Counted from the first letter of the stretch, positions 21,964 to 33,397 are shown. The stretch: DNA of 64,000 nt from Sthenelais limicola (GCA_942159475.1 OW804102.1:30510873-30574872), one strand, 5' to 3'. Numbers and translations are program-made. Notes: generated by a model not told the origin, from the letters alone.

Positions 21964-22597
21964 TCCAACCCTGGTTGATTTCTGGGAAAAGTGGTGGCAC
22001 CACATTAGAAACTATATATAAATGTATTTTCAGTTCTAAACATCACACAGTTATGAAAGAAAGACGAAAAGTATTGTTATGATCATTAGAATACTTCTGC
22101 ACCAGAGTTATTTTTGTACATCCTTAAATTAAAAAAGTTGATAGAACAACTCTGTGTGGACACCTGACTTTTATAACCCTGTGGTCACACTTTTATTACA
22201 CTGACTGGGGTGCTAGCACTGGGGTAGAGCTGGCTGTCTGGGGCTGTCTCATCTGATAACAGATTCATTCTAGGCCCAGCTTTTGATAAGGGGTAAAGTC
22301 TTAGTCAGGGTGATCACGATCGTGATCACTTCCTTTGGTGTGATCCCTTGTGCCGAAAACACAAAATGAAAATAGTCCTCAGTTACAAACTAAAATGTTA
22401 TGCCAATAGATAAACGTCCGAAACTTTTCTCTAGGTTAAGGTGTAGAATAGGGAAGGCAGGAAAATGGAGAAGGGGGCGAAAAAGGGGCTCAAACAGTCG
22501 GGGGCCACGTTTTGTCAGTATATAATGTCTTCTCCTCTCAAAGCTATAATAGAACGCTAACGCGAACAAGAAAGAAGACTGCAAATGGTTTTTATAT
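21964..22597. other. No gene; perfect 20-bp palindrome at 22310-22329
   Basis: GTGATCACGATCGTGATCAC is its own reverse complement. GTGTGATCCC follows nearby. Otherwise unremarkable DNA; the minus frame at 22390-22584 shows no family features. Confidence 0.5.
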
Positions 22598-22752
22598 GTT
22601 GCTGGTTGTTGATAAGGAAACGAAATAAGAGCATTCTGATGCTAAAGGGCCTAGTCCACTAAGCCGATTCTCATGCAATTCTCACATAATTTAATGCACA
22701 AGAGCTGCGGCGCAAAATCGCATGAGAATGGGCTTAGTGGATTATGCCCTTA
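22598..22752. repeat. F3 MITE, copy c, with conserved flank
   Basis: F3 proper is 22644-22752 (GGGCCTAGTCCACTAAGCCG...GGCTTAGTGGATTATGCCC). The ~45 bp before it match, inverted, the flank of copy b at 15693-15740 (AAATAAGAGCATTCTGATGC and GTTGCTGGTTGTTGATAAGG). The shared unit is therefore larger than F3, or F3 sits inside another repeat. Confidence 0.85.
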
Positions 22753-23287
22753 CAGCGCTGTAATCAATAAAGTGATATTGCAGAGGTATGTCAATCATCC
22801 ATCCACCAATATCATATATCTGTATATCACATATGTATACGTTATAGATTCCCCGAAGGAATTCATCCAACGTGCGAGAACGACCATATTTGCGGGAATG
22901 TTGGCTTCCTTTATTAAATAGACACTCAATAGGTAAACCTACTTCATGCCATCAAACGGCCATTCATACCTGGACACTAAGGAATGTAAACGGAAATGTA
23001 AACCATTTGTATAATAATATCGTATGACTTATATCTACCAAAAATCTGTTGTCACATTAGTACCATCAATACAAACTGTAATTAATAACATCATCCTTGC
23101 ATCATTTATGTCGCCAACATAGAAATTTAACAATCAAGACAAACTATGGGGGCACCGCAGAGTCGTCGACTTTTTGGTGGATTGTTTCCCTTATTATTCA
23201 GTGATTCAAGATTTTGTCAAGTAGGGCTTGAAATCCTCCCGAATATGGGAGCTTGGACCCACCGATATTGTGCAACCTACATAATAA
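22753..23287. other. No gene recognised
   Basis: AT-rich, no motif recognised. Confidence 0.45.
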
Positions 23288-23537
23288 AAGGGACAGATCG
23301 TCAGAATATGTACAATTCGCGCCCACTAATTTTCTCAAATAACCCGAATTCAAGACAGAAATGAGGTTCAAAATACAGTTAAACATAGCATAGTCTAGTT
23401 CATCATAGTCAAAATAATCAACACAATATCAAATATATACTCAGATATGTCTAGTATTTATCCCTTTTCAGTCTAATTTAGCAGAATTTCCTAAATGTAT
23501 AGTTGCCAATTGTACATTTTCTGGTGATCTGACCCAA
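23288..23537 (-). repeat. F2 MITE, minus strand
   Basis: GGGACAGATCGTCAGAATATG on the left and ATTTTCTGGTGATCTGACCC on the right are the inverted ends. CTCAAATAACCCGAATTCAAG and GAGGTTCAAAATACAGTT are the internal blocks. Confidence 0.85.
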
Positions 23538-24176
23538 AAGTATCAACAACAATATCACTACCCAATATTTATTCTTTCTTTTTTTCTTTTATAAAATCGA
23601 TTAAAATTAGTATACCAACCCCGGTCAAACTATGTATTATAGCTCAGGATACAATGAAAACCACTCTGGACACTTAGGAATGTAGACGTATATGTATAAC
23701 TGTTTAATTTTGTTCAGTGGTTCAGAAGAACAAAGTCTGAGGTCCGTTGCTCTGTATTGCTTCACATTTAACATACACTCATCAAAGGCGTTGGCTCTAC
23801 GCCATCTCCATCACTGGGACACAATAGAAACCCAGGTTCCGGCATAAAAAGAGTAAAAAGCCTTTCCTTTGAGTAGGCTGACTCTTTTATTGATGTACTG
23901 TAATAGTATAGTGGCCGTTAGTACTGGTCGTCCATGGTGTGGGGGGGGGGGGAGGGGGGCGAGGGAGGAAGGGGGTAATATATCAGTCTCTGGTTGCCTT
24001 GAATGGACTTGTGAGGCTACAACCACCTTATAATGCATAATGTATGTTATTCAGAATCTGATGTAAACCCCACGTTTGAAAGCCTACATAGCTATAGCAT
24101 AAAACTTACCAATATTTAGATTGTTATTAGATTTGGACTGGATTTAGTCATTGCCTTGAAGTTGAACGCTCTTGGG
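23538..24176. other. No gene; G tract at 23940-23974
   Basis: GTGGGGGGGGGGGGAGGGGGGCGAGG is a G-rich tract with G-quadruplex potential. The rest is AT-rich. Confidence 0.45.
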
Positions 24177-24305
24177 GTTATAAAGACCTTAACCATAGAC
24201 TAAAGAGATTAATAACCCACATTCGAAACCCGCTGGTGCATTATTTGTGCATAATTTTGCACCAAACGTGCACCAAAAGCCCTCAATGTCAGTCATCAAT
24301 CCCCC
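24177..24305. repeat. F8 foldback MITE
   Basis: GGTTATAAAGACCTTAACCA, AGATTAATAACCCACATTCG, GCTGGTGCATTATTTGTGC and finally CAATGTCAGTCATCAATCC. Inverted ends as in other F8 copies. Confidence 0.65.
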
Positions 24306-24486
24306 CACAACTATACACATATAGCAGTACTCGGGCCTTTAACAAGCAGGTCTCTCCCGCGGGAGTGAATTAACATCAAAATGAACCGAAAAGCACAGCA
24401 CAGCTAAAACAGGAGATAAAAGTGGGGGAGCAAGCATAAATCAAAATTATGCTCAGGCTTATAGGTCCCTTTAGCCTTTGATCCCT

Positions 24487-24729
24487 ATATGGGTCAGATT
24501 TTCAGAAAATGTCCAATTGGCAGCTGTACACATTTAGTAAAGTGTGCTAAATTAGGCTGAAGTTTGGCCAATACTAGGTACATTTGAGTATATTCGGCAT
24601 TGCATTGATTCTTGCAATCTGTTTGTTTAGGTTGAACTGTATTTTGAACTTTATTTTCGTCTGAAATTTGGGTTATTTGACAGAATTGGTGAAGGTGAAG
24701 TGTACATTTTCTGAAAATCTGACCCATAT
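24487..24729 (+). mobile_element. F2 MITE, best-preserved reference copy
   Basis: TA|TGGGTCAGATTTTCAGAAAA opens the element; the right end CATTTTCTGAAAATCTGACCCA|TA is the inverse. TIRs of about 25 bp with TA flanks fit a Tc1/mariner-mobilised MITE. Internal blocks: GCAGCTGTACACATTTAG, AGGCTGAAGTTTGGCCAAT, GTATATTCGGCATTGCATTG and GAGAATTGGTGAAGGTGAA-like. No ORF. Confidence 0.9.
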
Positions 24730-25274
24730 AGCATAAACCATGGGAGCAGCTCCCTCATTGTGCTCCATCTATATTAATGGCGAGCAACTCGGCCAAGTGA
24801 CACCAGAGATTAAGTATTAATGCGAGGAAATGAGTGTAACTTATTATCTGTCACATATGGACAGCTTGCCCATTAGCTGGGGGTCTAAGGGCTCGACCAG
24901 TGGTGTAGGTATGGGGTCGTTCCAGTGATGTATTATGGTGCTGTACTACACAGTGCTTACAGCTCCTTCCACGTGACTTAATAATGGGATTTGATGTTTG
25001 GAATATGATAAAAAGAAGTTTTGATAATGGGAGAAGAAGCATGTTGGTATCAGGAGAAAGGTGATGTCATGCTCTACAAGTGTCTAATTGACATTTAGTT
25101 TGTATCCTTATTATTTTTATTATTAGATTTTATTTCCATTTTCACACATACAATCGTTGTCATACATATTTAGTACATAGAGATAAAGAATGGAAAATGA
25201 ATATTGTCTGAGCTCTTCCGAACACCCCTTAATTTGGATTACTTAATGATAATGTTTTGGATAATTTGGATAAT
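24730..25274. other. No gene recognised
   Basis: AT-rich. A short duplicated TAATGATAATGTTTT/TAATAATAATGTTTT pair lies near 25246-25288. Confidence 0.4.
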
Positions 25275-25517
25275 TAATAATAATGTTTTCAACGATTTTA
25301 TAGGTGGTGTAAATGATCTATATAAACCAAATGCATGATGGGAAAGATGAAGTTGTGTGTTATATAAACATCTAAAACACATGGATATTGATATTGGACC
25401 ACTGATAAATATTCCAAGATAAAGATAATATGTTTTCTATAGATTTTATACTGTACCTTTACTCCCATACTTCCATGCGAATCAAAATTCAAAATGGCGG
25501 CTATACAACTCCCCTAT
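25275..25517 (-). repeat. F6 MITE, minus orientation, partial
   Basis: CCAAATGCATGATGGGAAAGA, CATGGATATTGATATTGG, AAATATTCCAAGATAAAGAT and TTCCATGCGAATCAAAATTC run in reverse order relative to 45407-45744. Ends CTATACAACTCCCCTATT. Confidence 0.75.
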
Positions 25518-25611
25518 TGGGCCCTAATATTGATAGAACGCTCAGCTTCGCCTTGGGCATTAGAAACAACCAGGGTCCTTTTCTTACATAAAATAACTTA
25601 AGTAAAAAATA

Positions 25612-25682
25612 AAAACAACCGTGAATATGAGAGGATTGGTGAAGACCAATTTTACCTCCTTAGGCAATGTCACCCATATCCA
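25612..25682 (+). repeat. F2 MITE 3' fragment
   Basis: GAATATGAGAGGATTGGTGA followed by a diverged TTACCTCC...TCACCCATAT end. Low confidence because only about 60 bp align. Confidence 0.45.
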
Positions 25683-27153
25683 CACGTGGTGCGCGGTAGG
25701 GAGGGAGGTGTTATTTAGGACTTCAGAGTGACTGATATATAGCTTCCCTTTGATTTAGTCAGTCCACCAAGTACATCAAAACTGACACTATTTCGGTCGC
25801 AAAGTATCAATTTCAAGGTCTTCATATACTCTCGTGGTTATTTTTACCACCAAGGGATTTCTTCCGGAAAATAATCACAAAGATAACTTACCTCTAATAC
25901 TCATACTAATACTCTAGTATATTCTGGTTGACAATGATTTTGCAGGAAATAATCTAGTTCTTCTAATATTGCTTGCCAGTTATCAGACGGATTTATTTCT
26001 ATTTATTGTGGCGTAATTTATTTATTGAATTGCATTGCATTAAAGGAAGAACAATGCAATCAAAATATTTCAACCCAGCAGTTAAAAGATCCTCATTCTC
26101 ACGACAATATTTATAAGTGGTGAATGACGAATAATTATTGTTAGATTATTCAAAGGAAGTGATGATACAATATACTTTAGGGTACTGTAAATAATGCTGT
26201 ACTTAGGATAAACATTGCTTACTATGCCGGGCACCAATTGGAAAAACTGCACTCTGTAAAAACTGATTAGTCCTATTTGTCATTTAGAAGAAAAAATATC
26301 AATAAATACAATAATGATAAATAATAAAGTTTTACAAATAATAATTCTAATAATATTATTTACAAATAACATTCTTTCTAACAATTTATATCTATTTTTC
26401 TTCTCCTACCTGGTATTATCGTAGCTATTAATAAGTACCATAATTAAATACACTTTCATATAGCACATACGAATTTCAGGTCTTCAAATAAAAGCTAATG
26501 GAAAAGAACAATGAACTCACCGATGAATGGTTGAAGTTATTTTAACTTTAACATTTAATTAATTAGATATGATTATTAATTAATTATATACTATCAGAAG
26601 ATTAAATAAATGCTTGAAAATTAGGTAGACGTGGCATCGGGCTCCGAACCAGTACAACCCTGCTTGGACTAAACCTCAGACTAAGAAATAAAATTTTAAG
26701 TAAATAAAAAATGCTTGTAATAATTATGGTTCCTAATAGTAACATTGCAATCAAGAGTAATAATCCAGAGGAACATATAAAGTATCTTTACAAGCATCTT
26801 ACAGAGAGAAACCCCCATATCACTTACAGTAGTCTACGCTATTAACCACAGGGCTCGCAGCCTGCCACACACATACCTTTTAATAGACACGTTTTTTTGT
26901 CGACTAGGTGAGATGCATGATGGCAGTGGGGTGTTAGGTAGAGAAGTAATTTTGTACTGATAAATCATTCATCAGCACTGGATTATGGAGGTGTTTTGCC
27001 AATGTTAAATTCACCGTGTGCTTTCCCCACTCTGACGGCGGACCATTCATTATGTATGGCCAGGGGTAGGATGTATGGCTCTCTTCCACTATGGGTTGTT
27101 ATTCAGGTCCTATGACTTATATGATCGCTCTCTCTTCTCAAAAGCTTACAAGT
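25683..27153. other. 1.5 kb without recognised features
   Basis: Very AT-rich between 26280 and 26720. No credible frame. Confidence 0.5.
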
Positions 27154-27156
27154 TAA

Positions 27157-27358
27157 AGCCCGACGCACACATGGCCGATTTGGCTCCCGATTGCCCCACG
27201 ATTTGGGTCTCCTGATGAATCCTAAAATTTAATTTCAAACCATGGTTCATGTTATTTCAAAAACATAAACCAGGATTTGAAATGAAATCCTACGATTCAT
27301 CAGGAGACCCAAATCGTGGGGCAATCGGGAGCCAAATCGGCCATGTGTGCGTCGGGCT
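27157..27358. mobile_element. Foldback MITE with perfect 65-bp arms and TAA duplication
   Basis: Positions 27157-27221 are the exact reverse complement of 27294-27358 (checked base by base; starts AGCCCGACGCACACATGG). The ~70-bp centre is itself imperfectly self-complementary. TAA flanks both ends (27154-27156 and 27359-27361). A 3-bp TAA/TTA duplication is the PIF/Harbinger signature. No mismatch in 65 bp implies a young insertion or arm gene conversion. Confidence 0.92.
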
Positions 27359-27361
27359 TAA

Positions 27362-27800
27362 GGCTTATCTTGGGGACTTGGGAAACTTCTCGTGGTTTAA
27401 CTTGTTATGGTAGTGATTTCTGCTCTTGTAGTTCATGTTTAGTTAAGCGGTTATACCTTTCATAATAAAAAGATGGCGAGTAGGTGGTGAGTGATTGGCA
27501 ATTTTATTTTTTTAAAAAAGTGATTCCTCATAAAATTAGATATTTAAATGTCAGATAAAACTGTGTAGTAATTTTGAAACTGGGGGCTATATATTCAATA
27601 AAGGGAGTTTTTGGGGCTCCACTGAAACTGAGTATATGATGCTGAAAGTGTGTCTGTCCCATACCAAGAATCGTGCTGTACAGTAATCTGGGTTCCTGGA
27701 TTACAATGCTAATGGCCAATATAATATTAAGCAAAAAAGAATGGCCTGCAACGTACTTGTTAGCTATTGGCAATTTGCCAGAAACACCCAACCTAGGGAA
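27362..27800. other. No gene recognised
   Basis: AT-rich. The 87-codon minus frame (27528-27791) shows no recognisable domain. Confidence 0.4.
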
Positions 27801-27802
27801 GT

Positions 27803-27955
27803 GAGTAAGTTTGGTTGCTTTACGCCCTTATCAACACATTTAATATGGTTATATCAAGGGCGGGAGAGCTGAGAGAGAGGCAGTTTATGATCATAGCCAG
27901 GAAATAGAGATAGAAAAGGGAGAGAGAGACAGAGAAAAGAGAAACCTAGGGAAGA
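27803..27955 (+). repeat. F1 hairpin repeat, copy f
   Basis: GTGAGTAAGTTTGGTTGC, TTACGCCCTTATCAACACAT, TATATCAAGGGCGGGAGAGC, GGCAGTTTATGATCATAGCC and a GAGAGAGAGACAG tail. Confidence 0.85.
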
Positions 27956-28509
27956 CCTCATGTTCTTGATCCTTATACAGCTGAGCTTCTAAGCTTCCAT
28001 TTGACATAGGATCCACGGTGTTATTGTTTCATACATGGTGTACCCTAGCCGAGCCATCAACCCCAATACCTTGCTACTACAGTGTACGCGTGAATAGGCA
28101 GTGAATGGGTTGTATGTACCCCAAGAGGCCTTTTTGTGGGCCTGTGCTGCTCCACCATGCGTTAACCCTCCCTGCCATGTAAATGTGTAATGACCCGATG
28201 TTCGCTTGAGGAGGAGAATAACAAACAAAGACAAGCATCTAGTTTCATTACTCTAGCTTTTAATCAGACGGATGAACATAGTCAGTACATTGTTCAGTAA
28301 TAAGAAAGGGTGTTTATAAGAGAACGGATAAGAGTATATGGTAACATAGTGTATAGAAAGGTAATAAGGTAACATGTGAATAGTGGCTCCCTCTGAAGTT
28401 GTAGTGGAGACAGAAACCCTTGTTGTAGATTTGCAGTATACATATTTGCTCATAGTAGTATGTAGAAATGACGTGAAATCTCAGGCTACTTACAAATGTA
28501 TCATATTTC
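27956..28509. other. No gene recognised
   Basis: Short overlapping frames on both strands without motifs. Confidence 0.4.
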
Positions 28510-28650
28510 TAGTGGGTAATATGGAAAGTCATTGGTTACAGCATTGGCGTTCAGGCTACAAACAGCGGGTAGGCCTAATACACAGGCTTTATTACCCCCT
28601 GCACTCTTCATTAATTTTCATTGAATTTTCACTACTTTTTTTGCCATAAA
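28510..28650 (+). repeat. F9 dispersed repeat
   Basis: CTAGTGGGTAATATGGAAAG, TACAGCATTGGCGTTCAGGC, AAACAGCGGGTA, CACAGGCTTTATTACCCCC and TTAATTTTCATTGAATTTTC all recur in order at 54228-54365. Confidence 0.8.
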
Positions 28651-30465
28651 TATTAGGAAAAGTATAATAAACACAAAATTACACTTGGGCTATACAATTT
28701 TGTTTATTCGCTACGCTCACTCACTGCAATGGCTACGCCGTTTGGGATCACCATCTGCAATTTTGTCTATCTATATAATAAACCTTATTATACATGTAAT
28801 TCAAGTTTTCCATGGGGAAAGATGCTGTACATAACTGATCTTGTCAATATTCAGAGGGAAATTGTAACAATTAAAATGTAACTGTTTTCGTTTCCTTCCA
28901 CTAAAAATCTACACTCGTTCACTTGGTGATGGGCAACCATAATTTGTTGAGAAATGCCATCGATCATAAGACAAATCTGAGAATTTTCTCAATACATTGT
29001 ATAATGGACTACTGAACTAAACTGTGAAATTGGAAATAACTTCCTTAGATAATCAACTGATTAAATTGGGAAAAACCCAGATTCTCAAATTTTAATCAGA
29101 GAAATGGATTTCAGTTCACATCCTGACTACTTAAAACTGATTGAATTAAGAAAATAAAAATAGAACGAATTTATATATTTATTGATTTTTCGTTTTGTGG
29201 AGTGCTCATGTCGCCACAGAACAAAGTTCTAGCAATGTACCCGTCTGCGATGGTTTTTCTCTTTCTCTCCCTCCTCCCTCTCCGTTGATCATATCTCTTT
29301 CTCTCTCCTCCCTTTATTTGTCACTCTCTCCCACACCCCTCACTCTCTCCTCCCTGTTCTTCTATCCCTTTTCCCCATCCTACTCTCCCTCCCACCCACC
29401 ACCTTCACTACATCTTATTCTCCCTATATTTCGATTTCTCCTTACCCCTCTTAACTGTCTCTCCTTTCGCCTCCACCGCCTCCCACTTTTCTTTCTCTCT
29501 CTTTAATTCTGTTGGGTCACGCCCAAAAAATTGTAGAGAAAGAAATCTTATTATTTAGGGTTCCTATTACCTCCACAGAATATTTCTTACTGATAAGGCT
29601 TTTTTTTTCTTTTGAGATTTGATTTATTGGTGAACAATTTCGTGGTGTCTCGATATTCATGTACACAAAGTCAAAGGCAACATATTTTAAAGGGTAAGCC
29701 CAGTACACGAGTATTTTGTGATGAACTTCATAACAATGATTTCATTTATTTTGATTTATACATATATACATATATACATAGATCATCATAGCTTTACTCT
29801 AGTGTAGATAAATTATACAATACAGTGAACAATTTTGATGCAAAAAAATGGGATTTTGTGAATTTTAATTTTTGAAACTTTTGACAAAATATGGCCAACG
29901 CAATAAGATCTTTTTTGAAAAATCTGTTATAAAACTTACCTCAGTTGACATTAAAGTATAATGTACGTTTAAGCTAAAACTTAAATATACTTTATGTATA
30001 ATTTTTGTGATAAAATGCTGCCAATAAAGAACATTTATTACAAAATTTGGACAAATTCGGTTACAAATGACGGCATTCGGGAGAGATCTGACAATTTTCA
30101 CAAGTTTGTCTAAAATACAGATTTCAGTCCAAATAATAAAGACCTGTATATGCTTATTCAACATATATATAGGTATTTTTGGTGGCCAGAATGATGAGAG
30201 GGAATTGAATGGCTATAAATGCTGAGAGTGGGGACGGAGCCCGAGGAAGTGTGGGTATGTGTGCTAAGACTTGATCAATAAGACTGTACCGAGGATTAAG
30301 CCAACTCCGCACCTCCCCACTCCTCCTCCTCCAATCGAAGCCAGGCCGTGAGTGCTCACTGACGGAAAACATGAACACAGGTCAATAGTGCCCCACCTCT
30401 CTTCCCTCCTCTCTGCTGGACCACTCGCCTCCTCACTCCTCCACCTCCAGCTCCTCTTCTCTCAA
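28651..30465. other. No gene; CT-rich tract at 29245-29510
   Basis: The CT-rich tract yields a Ser/Leu/Pro-rich plus frame (29195-29506) that is not credible. TATACATATATACATATATA lies near 29757. Otherwise AT-rich. Confidence 0.5.
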
Positions 30466-30799
30466 TTAAAGCTGCAGTGTCAGCTAATATTACAGCATTT
30501 CTTTCAAAACCAGATTTATACAATGTTTGAGCTATAGGACTGAAGTTATTAATATGTTGTTGTTGTCATATATATGTGTGTGTGTTATAAAATTTTTAAA
30601 TGGGCCAAAAGAAAATGAGTGCCGTGCTGGGCCAAAACCGCTGCAGCAAAAGATTTGTGGAGTTCTATTAAGGCCTACAGCAAAAACAACTTGGTAAAAT
30701 TCTTCAAATGTTGGTCAAATGACGTTACATTGGGTAGGAAAGAATAAAACAAAATGTAGACAATTGTGTGATCGATGTTAAGTGATACTGCAGCTTTAA
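30466..30799 (+). mobile_element. F4 MITE with matching TTAA ends
   Basis: TTAA|AGCTGCAGTGTCAGCT at the left and GATACTGCAGCT|TTAA at the right, 334 bp. This copy best shows the TTAA flanks. The interior includes a TATATATGTGTGTGTG stretch. Confidence 0.8.
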
Positions 30800-31510
30800 T
30801 AACCCTTTACAACTTCCTCCTCTTCCATTGATTCCTACTCCTGCTCTTTTTACTTCTTCTCTTATAAGATAATCTCTTATATATCAACATAAATCCCCTT
30901 ACTAGTGTTTCTTCTTTCCATCGTGTCTGCTTCGCTTTCTCCTTCTAAAACCTCCCCTCCCTTGTTTACCTTCTCCTCTTCCACTACCACCACCTCCTCT
31001 TCCCCCTCCTACTCATTACCCTTCTCCCCACCTTTAATAATCTTTTACTTCGCAGCCCCATAAAGGCCCACTTGGGCGCATCTAGGCATTGCTTTCCATG
31101 GGCTGTGGGCAAATCCATTGCACAGCCAGCAACACCTCTTTACCCTAATCAAAAGCACAGCACGCTACTTCATATGTAACCCACCGTATGTATTCGTATT
31201 GAATAAACAATTACCCATGATCAAGGCCCTTACACACAGACAACATGTGAAGACGGCTCTGGGTGGATCCATATGCAGGTTCACTTTACCCACCACGTCC
31301 CCTCGTATTCCTGAAGCACCCTGCCCCACACCATCACCACCTCACACACATGGTGCTTCATTTCTCTTGTTTGGAAACAACTAATATTGTATGAAATAAA
31401 TATTGTTCAGTTCCTGAAAGGTGTTTTCCCACAAAAAGCTACCTCGCCCTTACCTAGTTTCCAGTAAATGGGAAACACCTTTTGGGGCCTGACTTATTAT
31501 AGTCAGGTCG
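30800..31510. other. No gene; CT-rich patches
   Basis: CTTCCTCCTC-type low complexity at 30805-31035. GGGCTGTGG and CACAGCC around 31098-31125 form a 7-bp hairpin. The frame at 31118-31384 has no motif. Confidence 0.4.
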
Positions 31511-31514
31511 AGGG

Positions 31515-31732
31515 GAGGCGGGGGGGGGGGGGGGGAGGAGGAGAAGGAGGAGGAAAAGGAGAAAAGGAGCATGAGGGCGACGAAGAAGGGAATGGGGGAG
31601 GAGAAAGAGAAGAGGAGGGGGAGGACGAGGACATGGAGGCGTTTAGGAGGAGGATGGGAAGGAGGTGAGGAATGGGGAGGAGAAGAGGAGGATGGGGAGG
31701 AGGAGAGGAGAGGATAGGGGAGGATAGGGGAG

Positions 31733-31764
<32 letters not shown>

Positions 31765-32167
31765 GAGCAGAAGGTAAGAGGGAGGAGCAGCAGCAGGAAA
31801 GGGGGCCGAGGGAGGAGATGGAGGAGGAGGAGGAGGGAGGAGGGGAGAAGGAGGAGGAGGAGGGAGGAGGGGAGAAGGAGGAGGAGGAGGGAGGAGGGGA
31901 GAAGGAGGAGGAGGAGGGAGGAGGGGAGAAGGAGGAGGAGGAGGGAGGAGGGGAGAAGGGGAGGAGGAGGAGGAGGAGGAGGGAGGAGGGGAGAAGGAGG
32001 AGGAGGGAGGAGGGGAGAAGGAGGAGGAGGAGGGAGGAGGGGAGAAGGGGAGGAGGAGGAGGAGGAGGAGGGAGGAGGGGAGAAGGAGGAGGAGGAGGGA
32101 GGAGGGGAGAAGGAGGAGGAGGAGGGAGGAGGGGAGAAGGGGAGGAGGAGGAGGAGGAGGAGAAGGT
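31515..32167. repeat. GGA-rich minisatellite with 27/39-bp units
   Basis: A poly-G opening (about 31517-31535), then AGGAGC repeats (31735-31765), then 11 occurrences of GGGGAGAAG spaced mostly 27 bp. The 5th, 8th and 11th are followed by GGGGAGGAGG, so every third unit is longer, a three-unit higher-order period. The 165- to 210-residue frames here are artefacts. Confidence 0.92.
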
Positions 32168-32301
32168 GAGAGGGATCAAGAGGGGCAGAGAGTGCAAGGA
32201 CAAGTGGACCAATCCCAGGCTCTCCGTCAAGTCACGTGTATGTGTGAGAGAAGTTGAGGGGAAGGTCAAGGCCACCAGGAGCGTAGTAAAGCAAACATAT
32301 A

Positions 32302-32534
32302 TGGGTCAGGTCGTCAGAAAATGTACAATCGACAACTCTACACATTTAGTAACATCTGCTAAATAAGGCCGAAAACTGACACAAGATATATCTGAGTATA
32401 TTTGGTATTGCTTTCATTTAGAAAATCTGCTTAGTTATGTTAAGCTGTGAACATCATTTTTGTCATAGATTTGGCTTATTTGAGAGGATTGTCGAAACCG
32501 TATTGTACACTCTCTGACGACATGATCCATATGC
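32302..32534 (+). repeat. F2 MITE
   Basis: ATATGGGTCAGGTCGTCAGA at the left, TGTACACTCTCTGACGACAT and GATCCATATG at the right, with all internal blocks. Confidence 0.85.
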
Positions 32535-33310
32535 ATTGAGTATGGTGCCCTAACATTTTAACTACAATATGATAAAAAGAAATTTTCAAATTTGTGAGGA
32601 GTTTATTGCCAAATATGGATGACTTGTCTTAACATCTAACCTATCTAACTCTTATTGTGGTTGATTTATACGATAATCAAAATCTGTATGATTTTGTGCA
32701 TGTGTTGTGTATGGTTCACATGACCCCTCAATTAGATTTGATGATATTATTTATGTAAGCCATTATTGTATTTCGCGGACCTGAAGTAACTGATTAGCGA
32801 ATGTGAAAATAGAGGGTAGTATACTACGCCAGGAGCTAGTGAAGCTTCTGTCATATGAACTGCAGCAGAAAATGGGGAATAAGATTCAATTCAATTCAAA
32901 ACACTATTTGTGTGTATCTAAGGGTGTTATACAAATAGTACTGTCTCTATATGGAAATACTGATCATTCTTACTTCATGAATATTTTCGACTTGATAATT
33001 ATAAGTATATGGTAAAAATTGATCAGCACTCGCTGAGAATATTGTAACTGTTACATAATGTAGTAGCTGAACAAAAAATATTAAAATACAAATAATATTC
33101 CTATGGTTAGTTTTTCCCCTCCTTGATTCCGTTCCTGTTCCCAGGCAGACAGTTTCTCATGCACTCAACTGACACTACAAACTCTCTTTCATGCAAGGGC
33201 TTCTTGCTTATTCACTGCGTATATTTTCCCTCTGGTGTGTTTCCCACCTCGTTCTATATAATGGACTGCGTAAATACATATAGTGTAATTGAATTTCCAT
33301 ATAATACATA
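32535..33310. other. No gene; possible LINE tail at 32882-32902
   Basis: GATTCAATTCAATTCAAAACA is the reverse complement of the TTGAATTGAATTGAA tail at 13945, suggesting a minus-strand retrotransposon 3' end extending rightwards. No target-site duplication was identified. 33025-33110 resembles the satellite flank at 13520-13610. Confidence 0.4.
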
Positions 33311-33376
33311 GAGTAGGGTCCCACGACCACCTCGGTATTGCGACCAAACCGTTACTAAGACCAGTTAGACTCAGTC
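33311..33376 (+). repeat. F5 MITE fragment
   Basis: GTAGGGTCCCACGACCACCTC, GCGACCAAACCGTTACTAAG and ACCAGTTAGACTCAG resemble the F5 left half (GACCACC, TTAAGACCAGTTT.CTCAG). Confidence 0.55.
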
Positions 33377-33397
33377 AAATAAATATGCGGACCTTTA

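Noticed and set aside
31643..32366. Frames of 165-210 codons on both strands
   Set aside because: Generated by the GGA-rich minisatellite; no domain or codon signature.
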